Source: Leucothrix mucor (GTDB lineage: Bacteria > Pseudomonadota > Gammaproteobacteria > Thiotrichales > Thiotrichaceae). Taken from it: 9,398 nucleotides of DNA. The stretch is from positions 1 to 9,398 of the forward strand of contig DRMS01000234.1 of assembly GCA_011322515.1 (NCBI GenBank), written 5' to 3'. Under the pieces are notes generated by a model, which did not search any database, had not been told where the DNA came from, and saw only the letters and a list, made by a program, of their open reading frames with translations. A program made the position numbers and the translations under genes. This document shows, piece after piece, positions 4,600 to 9,398 of this stretch; position 1 is the first letter of the stretch; the number at the start of each line of letters is the position of its first letter.

Positions 4600-6778
4600 A
4601 TTTCATTTCCTCCACTTCTTTTGCTGATGATTGTAACAAGCTAAAGTAAAAACTTACACCACTATGACCGATAGGGGTTTCAACTTTTATCTGGCTACCA
4701 TGTGCTTCAATAATTCCCTGACTAATTGACAGCCCTAATCCCATACCATTATCTTTAGTGGTCATAAATGGCTCAAACAATTGTTCCTGAATGACTTTTT
4801 TTATACCCCGCCCTGTATCAGTTACTCTTATTTCTACTTTTCCTTGCGGCATTACGCTTGTTTTAATGATTAATTGCCGCTTTTCTTTGGGCATACTTTC
4901 AAGTGATTCAATCGCATTACGCACCAAATTTAATATCACTTGTTCCACCTGAATATCCTGCGCCAGCACCCAAGGCGCTTTTGTATCCAAATCAAGTATT
5001 AAAATAATTTTTTTTGATTTTATCTCCCGATCCACGAGATCTAATACTACATTTAACATACTTTTAAGCTTAGCGGGTTTAATATTGGGCAATTCTTTAT
5101 GCGTAAAATGGCGAATATGCTGAATAACGCCCCCTGCTCTTTCTGCCTGTGAGGCTATTTTTTCCATGACATCAGCACAGCTTTCAGCATTACCTTTATC
5201 AGCCTCCAGTAAGCGAATACAAGCACGCGCATTAGTGCTAATGGCGGTCAGTGGTTGATTTAATTCATGCGCGATACCCGATGCCATTTCCCCCAAAGTA
5301 CTCAATCGCCCTACATGCGCTAACTGTAATTGATGCTCTTCGGCATGTTTTTGCGCTTGTTTACGTGCGGTTATATCACGAAACACAACCACGGAACCGC
5401 GCGTTTCACCCCGCAAACCACGTAATGGCGTACAACTGTATTCGACATTGATATAAGCGCCATCCTTTTTCCAGAAAATATCATCGGCAACAAAGCGCGG
5501 CTGATTATCAAACGATGATTGATACACAGGACAGGTCGTACGTGGAAAAGGAGAACCATCTTCATGGGTGTGATGCAGAATAAGATGCTGGTTTTTACCA
5601 ATTAAATCTTCAGATTCCCAACCTGTCATTTCTGTCATCGCTCGATTCATAAAGGTGCAATTACCCACGAGATCAACACCATAAATGCCATCTGCCACTG
5701 ACTCATTAATCAGTTGATGCTGGCGCTCCATCCGTAGTTGTGCATAACGCAATTCCTGATTATGACGCACCACGAACGAGGTAAGCCCCAAGAGTGCTAA
5801 TAATGCGGTCATACTAGCAATGACCCAATACCAATAGCGCTTGATGGCTTCGGTAATAGTAAGTTGCGCTAAAGAGGCATAAGGGGGTAATTTTAACTGC
5901 TTAAATAAGGCATGAACCTCATGATAATCAAATGGAATTGACCATCCTGCATATTTTCCCGCCTTTAACGCAGGGTCTGTTTTAGGCATTTTAAATAAAG
6001 CAACCGCAACCTGTCGCGCTAATTCAGAATCAGTATGCTCTAATTGACTAAACGGCCACTCGGGATATAAGCGAGTACTATGTAGTGAAGGAAATTTTTT
6101 ATGCTGCTGGGGATTGATAATTTTAAGTTCATCCATATCAATACGCCCTGCATTACTCATGCGCTCTAAAATATCTGTGCGCACTGTGCCAACATCAATA
6201 TCCCCCTTAACGACTGCCATCACCACTTTGTCATGAATCCCCCCAAATTTAAGCTGTGAAAAATCATCATATGGATTAATATCGATAGCATCAAGCTCAC
6301 GCCACGCCATTTGGAATCCACCCAGTGAGGTTTCATCCACCGCCATAAACGATTTACCCTGTGTATCTTCAAGCGTTTGAATATCATCCCGATCACTACG
6401 GGTAAAAATCACACCGCCAAAAATGCTATAGGGTGCATTATTGCGTAGATTAATCATGGTCGCGAGGCGGGTGATATTATATTTTGCTTCCAAATTAACG
6501 TAGATACCCGAATTGACCAGAATAAAATCAACTGCCCCCGCTTTAACCGCAGGCTCGACCGCATCAAAATCTAGCGGCACTATCTCAAAATCATACTGTG
6601 GCAATTTAGCGATCAGATAATTAGCCGTGGGATTCCACATTTTCAGTGTTTTCTCATCACCACGATGACTGAGTACGCCTATTTTTACAAAGGGAGTGTG
6701 ATTAATTGCTTGGGCTTTTACATAAGTGAAAAAACTGCCAAGCAAAATAAATAGGAGGATGATGGCTTTTAAATGCAT
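4592..6778 (-). CDS. Sensor histidine kinase with PhnD-like periplasmic domain and PAS domain (TtrS/ThsS-like)
   Basis: The product has 728 residues. In order: a signal peptide or first membrane segment (4-22); a periplasmic PhnD-like substrate-binding domain (about 28-290, with IGVLSHRG, PLDFDAV, DFILVNSGIYV, GGFQMAWRE and a final GWSIPFDYHEV); a transmembrane helix (about 316-337); a PAS domain (about 350-470, closing with VVFRDITARK); then the kinase core. The core has the phosphoacceptor H504 in GIAHELNQPL, N-box N621 in LVRNAIESL, DTGRGI at 654-659, LFEPFMTTK, and GMGLGLSIS at 678-686. All catalytic motifs are intact. This architecture matches the tetrathionate sensor TtrS and thiosulfate sensor ThsS, but the PAS domain makes it longer than enteric TtrS (about 590 residues as I recall). 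The start at 6778 has an in-frame stop just upstream (in the inverted repeat) and no clear Shine-Dalgarno site. The ligand, thiosulfate or tetrathionate, cannot be decided from sequence. Confidence 0.9.
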   Translation of the reverse strand: MHLKAIILLFILLGSFFTYVKAQAINHTPFVKIGVLSHRGDEKTLKMWNPTANYLIAKLPQYDFEIVPLDFDAVEPAVKAGAVDFILVNSGIYVNLEAKYNITRLATMINLRNNAPYSIFGGVIFTRSDRDDIQTLEDTQGKSFMAVDETSLGGFQMAWRELDAIDINPYDDFSQLKFGGIHDKVVMAVVKGDIDVGTVRTDILERMSNAGRIDMDELKIINPQQHKKFPSLHSTRLYPEWPFSQLEHTDSELARQVAVALFKMPKTDPALKAGKYAGWSIPFDYHEVHALFKQLKLPPYASLAQLTITEAIKRYWYWVIASMTALLALLGLTSFVVRHNQELRYAQLRMERQHQLINESVADGIYGVDLVGNCTFMNRAMTEMTGWESEDLIGKNQHLILHHTHEDGSPFPRTTCPVYQSSFDNQPRFVADDIFWKKDGAYINVEYSCTPLRGLRGETRGSVVVFRDITARKQAQKHAEEHQLQLAHVGRLSTLGEMASGIAHELNQPLTAISTNARACIRLLEADKGNAESCADVMEKIASQAERAGGVIQHIRHFTHKELPNIKPAKLKSMLNVVLDLVDREIKSKKIILILDLDTKAPWVLAQDIQVEQVILNLVRNAIESLESMPKEKRQLIIKTSVMPQGKVEIRVTDTGRGIKKVIQEQLFEPFMTTKDNGMGLGLSISQGIIEAHGSQIKVETPIGHSGVSFYFSLLQSSAKEVEEMKYA

Positions 6779-6797
6779 AACGACAGCTCGTAAGAGT

Positions 6798-6833
6798 GAA
6801 AACTATTTTTTAGTTAGATAAAAAATAGTTTTC
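6798..6833. promoter_or_regulatory. Perfect 15-bp inverted repeat upstream of the sensor kinase gene
   Basis: GAAAACTATTTTTTA (6798-6812) and its exact reverse complement (6819-6833) are separated by 6 nt, ending 20 bp before the kinase start codon. It may be an operator, for example for autoregulation by the paired response regulator, or an A/T-rich hairpin in the kinase mRNA leader that affects translation. It is too AT-rich to make a strong terminator. The function is inferred. Confidence 0.55.
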
Positions 6834-6931
6834 TTTTCGAACGCTATTAATTAACAGGAGCATTAGCTTCAAAGCCAAACCCATGTTTCGTACTTCAACA
6901 CAGGCTACAACTGTAAAAATTTCATCTAAAC

Positions 6932-7098
6932 TTAGGAACGTGCACGGAGTAACTTCCCGAAGTTCTAACGCAGAATTTTTATTTCAGATGGGATGAACTC
7001 ATGAGGTGCATAGTTACTCTACGCAACGAATGAGATCATCCAAGCTCGGATAAAAAGGCAAGTTAGAGATCGGGCAGTTGTTTTGTGCACGTTCCTTA
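6932..7098. mobile_element. Palindromic element family E, copy 2 (MITE-like)
   Basis: This is a palindromic unit of about 167 bp. The outer ends pair through GGAACGTGCAC (6935-6945) and its complement GTGCACGTTCC (7085-7095). The arms continue imperfectly inward through CCCGA and TCTAAC blocks to an inner stem (6991-7009 with 7023-7041, 15 of 19 matches). The right half repeats the element at 3904-3987 with about 80% identity. No ORF is present. It occupies the middle of the kinase-soxB intergenic region (6779-7261) and separates the two promoters. It resembles a non-autonomous inverted-repeat element. I cannot name its parent. Confidence 0.75.
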
Positions 7099-7131
7099 CT
7101 ATATCAGTCTACCTGATAGCACCCCTCTCTA

Positions 7132-7153
7132 GGTATGGGTGAAAACCCTAACC
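7132..7153 (+). repeat. Small hairpin in the soxB upstream region
   Basis: GGT-AT-GGGT and ACCC-TA-ACC pair around a GAAA loop, with one symmetric internal mismatch. It lies about 110 bp before soxB. It may be an operator-like palindrome or a leader hairpin; the evidence is only the symmetry. Confidence 0.3.
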
Positions 7154-7214
7154 CAACACCGCGCATATTACCATTTTATTATTTACCCTAAACTGGGACA
7201 ATGACAACATCAAA

Positions 7215-7250
7215 ATTTTCAAAAAATACCACACTACTATAAAATTATAG
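7215..7250 (+). promoter_or_regulatory. Possible soxB promoter
   Basis: TATAAA at 7238-7243, inside the near-palindrome CTATAAAATTATAG (7237-7250), could be a -10 box, with a weak TTTTCA about 16 nt upstream. If used, the transcript would start very close to the ribosome-binding site AGGGGA (7249-7254), which makes it doubtful. The dyad could instead be a regulator site. Confidence 0.25.
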
Positions 7251-7261
7251 GGGATACAGCA

Positions 7262-9175
7262 ATGCCAACAATGGATAAACGTACGTTCTTAAAACTCCTC
7301 GCTATGGGCGCAGCAGGAACTGCTACAGGTGCATTACCTTGGATGATGCAAAATGCTATTGCTTCTGAAAAAATGCCCAAAGACTTCTACACTATCCCCA
7401 AAAAAGGTCAGGCACGTATCTTACACACCACTGATTTACATGGTCAATTACTGCCTGTTTACTTCCGCGAGCCGAATGTAAACTTGGGTGTTGGTGAAGC
7501 CTATGGTCGTCCTCCGCATGTAGTGGGTGAAAAGCTTCTTAAAAAAATGCAGCTAGCAAAAGACAGCGCAGAATCTTATGCCTACACCTACCTAGATTTC
7601 CTCAATGCAGCTAAAAAATACGGTAAAACAGGCGGTTATGCGCATATCAAAACCCTATTAGATAAGCTCCGCAAAGAAGCAGGTGGCATAGAAAACACCC
7701 TAACCCTTGATGGTGGAGACTTATGGCAAGGTTCTGCTACCAATGTTTGGACTCGCGGTGTAGACATGGTGGAAGCCTCCAATATTCTTGGGGTAAACGT
7801 GATGGTTGGGCATTGGGAGTTTACCTATAATGAAGCCGAAGTATTGAGCAATGTAGCACTATTTAAGGGCGACTTTATTGGTCAAAATGTGCGTATTAAA
7901 GAAGATGCACTCATGGGGGATGACTACCCCGAAATGACTGAGAAATATGGCAAAGGCTTGTTTGATGAAGATGAAGGCTACCCTTTCCAGCCCTATGTTA
8001 TGAAAAAAATTGGTGGTAAGCGTATTGCCGTGGTAGGGCAAGCTTTCCCACGCACCTCCAACGCGAATCCGCGCGAATTCTTCCCTGACTGGTCCTTTGG
8101 TATTCGCGAGCCCGATATGGAGCAATTAGTTAAGAAAATTCGCAGTGAAGAAAAACCCGATGCGGTGATTATGATTTCACATAACGGCATGGATGTGGAC
8201 ATTAAGATGGGCGAAAATGTGGCAGGTATTGATGCCATCTTTGGCGGACATACGCATGATGGCATGCCTCAGCCTGTGCAAGTAAAGAACAAAAAAGGCG
8301 GAGCAGATTGCCTTGTCACCAATGGCGGTTCAAACGGTAAATACGTTGGCGTTATGGACATGGATATGAATGAAGGCAAGGTAAAAATGCATTATAAAAT
8401 GCTCCCTGTCATCACCAACTGGCTACCCGCCGATAAAGAAATGGAAGCCTATATTACCCAAATGCGCGATAAAAAATACGATGATAAAATCATTGAAAGT
8501 CGCAGTAAAAAATTCTATTTCAACAAAGAACGCGTTGGCAAAACGTATAAAACTATTCTTGAAGAAAAACTCGCCAAAGCAGATAGAACTCTCTACCGTC
8601 GTGGTAACTTTATGGGCACATGGGATCAAGTTTTATGTAATGCCTTAAGAGAAGAATACAAAGCCGACATCGCCATGTCAGCAGGGGTACGCTGGGGAAC
8701 AACTACCCTAAAAGGTGATTGGATCACAATGGAAGATGTGATGACGCAATGCGCCATGACTTATGCAGAAACCTATGTAAGAAAAATGAGTGGCAAAGAC
8801 CTAATAGAAACATTAGAACAAGTCGCTGATAATCTCTTTGATCCAGACCCTTACCTACAATCGGGTGGTGATATGGTGCGTTTAGGTGGTATGGATTACA
8901 CTCTGAACCCTAAAAAACCACTCTACTCACGTATTACTGATGCCAGATTAGACAATGGCGACAAAATTGATCCTAAAAAAATGTACAACGTTGCAGGCTG
9001 GGCAACCGTAAACCGCACGCCAGAAGGTCGTTTAATGTGGGATATTGTTAGAGATTATATTATCAATAACAAAGGTAAAGATGACGTATTGAAACTGGCT
9101 AAGATTAACCATCCTAAATTGATTGGTATTTCAGACAATCCTGGTATTGCCGATTATCCTGGGGAGACAGGTTAA
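7262..9175 (+). CDS. soxB: Thiosulfohydrolase SoxB
   Basis: SoxB hydrolyses sulfate from the cysteine-S-thiosulfonate carried by SoxYZ in periplasmic thiosulfate oxidation; it is a dimanganese enzyme of the 5'-nucleotidase superfamily. The 637-residue product has a Tat-like leader (residues 1-35, KRTFLK followed by a hydrophobic stretch and an AIASE cleavage region). The metallophosphatase motifs are HTTDLHGQL (D58, H60), DGGDLWQGS (D153), GHWEFTY (H184, E186), ISHNGMD (H307) and GGHTHDGMPQP (H330, H332). The C-terminal domain has SAGVRWGT and the SoxB-typical YLQSGGDMVRLGGMDY. GHWEFTY, in place of the GNHEFD of nucleotidases, separates SoxB from its relatives. AGGGGA, 7 nt upstream, favours the start at 7262 over MDKRTF at 7271. 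No soxAXYZ genes are visible; the gene appears monocistronic in this window and is divergent from the sensor kinase. The leader carries KR instead of the usual twin RR. Confidence 0.97.
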   Translation: MPTMDKRTFLKLLAMGAAGTATGALPWMMQNAIASEKMPKDFYTIPKKGQARILHTTDLHGQLLPVYFREPNVNLGVGEAYGRPPHVVGEKLLKKMQLAKDSAESYAYTYLDFLNAAKKYGKTGGYAHIKTLLDKLRKEAGGIENTLTLDGGDLWQGSATNVWTRGVDMVEASNILGVNVMVGHWEFTYNEAEVLSNVALFKGDFIGQNVRIKEDALMGDDYPEMTEKYGKGLFDEDEGYPFQPYVMKKIGGKRIAVVGQAFPRTSNANPREFFPDWSFGIREPDMEQLVKKIRSEEKPDAVIMISHNGMDVDIKMGENVAGIDAIFGGHTHDGMPQPVQVKNKKGGADCLVTNGGSNGKYVGVMDMDMNEGKVKMHYKMLPVITNWLPADKEMEAYITQMRDKKYDDKIIESRSKKFYFNKERVGKTYKTILEEKLAKADRTLYRRGNFMGTWDQVLCNALREEYKADIAMSAGVRWGTTTLKGDWITMEDVMTQCAMTYAETYVRKMSGKDLIETLEQVADNLFDPDPYLQSGGDMVRLGGMDYTLNPKKPLYSRITDARLDNGDKIDPKKMYNVAGWATVNRTPEGRLMWDIVRDYIINNKGKDDVLKLAKINHPKLIGISDNPGIADYPGETG

Positions 9176-9185
9176 TCATTTGAAC

Positions 9186-9398
9186 TTAGATTGAAAACTC
9201 AGTATTTTTCATCGTAGCATTGATACTTTCTTTTGTAGTTATAGACATTCATTTATTAAATTTCCGCACCCTTCGACTCCGCTCAGGGAGCTGTACCCTG
9301 AGCGGAGTCGAAGGGTGCGGAAATTTAATAAATGAATGTCTATAACTACAAAAGAAAGTATCAATGCTACGATGAAAAATACTGAGTTTTCAGCCTAA
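9186..9398. repeat. Very long palindrome after soxB, with palindromic repeat family B copy 2 at its core
   Basis: Arms 9192-9288 and 9296-9392 (97 bp each) are exact reverse complements around the 7-nt loop AGCTGTA. After a 2-bp mismatch (9190-9191 against 9393-9394), four more bases pair up to the last base of the window. The inner 23 bp of each arm is the CTCCGCTCAGGG hairpin also found at 1378-1430, and the next 25 bp is the tail shared with 1432-1456. The outer 48 bp of each arm have no match elsewhere in the window. It may be a true inverted-repeat element and act as a transcript end for soxB, or it may be a fold-back chimera at a contig end. Confidence 0.9.

Noticed and set aside
5251..5601. 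Short open frames within the sensor kinase gene, on either strand
   Set aside because: They overlap intact PAS and kinase coding sequence and show no protein-like features of their own.
7859..8629. Open frames on the minus strand inside soxB
   Set aside because: They overlap a clear soxB coding frame with intact catalytic motifs, have no ribosome-binding sites and resemble no family; they are frame shadows.

Overview
The window looks like chromosomal DNA of a sulfur-oxidising gammaproteobacterium. The evidence is a complete thiosulfohydrolase gene (soxB), a two-component system of the tetrathionate/thiosulfate-sensing type (TtrSR/ThsSR-like), B12-dependent methionine synthase, a cobalamin-biosynthesis gene, AT-rich intergenic DNA and many short palindromic repeats. 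A Thiotrichales/Beggiatoaceae-like source is my best guess. It is an inference from gene content and repeat style, not something the sequence proves.

Layout. Positions 1-1012 (minus strand) hold the N-terminal 337 codons of metH, cut by the window edge. Positions 1013-1514 are a gene-free divergent intergenic region. It contains an element of about 290 bp with 20-bp terminal inverted repeats, enclosing two different palindromic repeats. Positions 1515-2273 encode a short CbiG (cobalamin ring contraction). Then come two small co-directional genes: an SCP-2-like sterol-carrier-fold protein (2414-2836) and a membrane-anchored DUF302 protein (2995-3582). A 100-bp inverted-repeat unit and a strong bidirectional terminator (about 3725-3757) close this half.

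The second half is a sulfur module. On the minus strand, the sensor kinase gene (4592-6778) overlaps the FixJ-family response regulator gene (3988-4599) by 8 bp. On the plus strand, soxB (7262-9175) is transcribed divergently from the kinase. The two regulatory genes sit between two related palindromic elements, at about 3848-3987 and 6932-7098. A perfect 15-bp inverted repeat lies just upstream of the kinase start. After soxB, the window ends in a very long palindrome with two perfect 97-bp arms around a 7-nt loop. Its core is the same hairpin family seen near cbiG, and it is either a real element or a fold-back assembly/amplification chimera.

How the genes may work together. MetH uses methylcobalamin, and CbiG belongs to the corrin pathway, so the divergent metH/cbiG pair is functionally coherent. 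The PhnD-like periplasmic sensor, its response regulator and SoxB suggest sensing of a reduced sulfur oxyanion coupled to thiosulfate oxidation in the periplasm. This link rests on neighbourhood and family knowledge only. No soxAXYZ genes are present in the window. The most interesting items for a second look are the sensor/soxB pairing, the palindromic element families, and the terminal fold-back.
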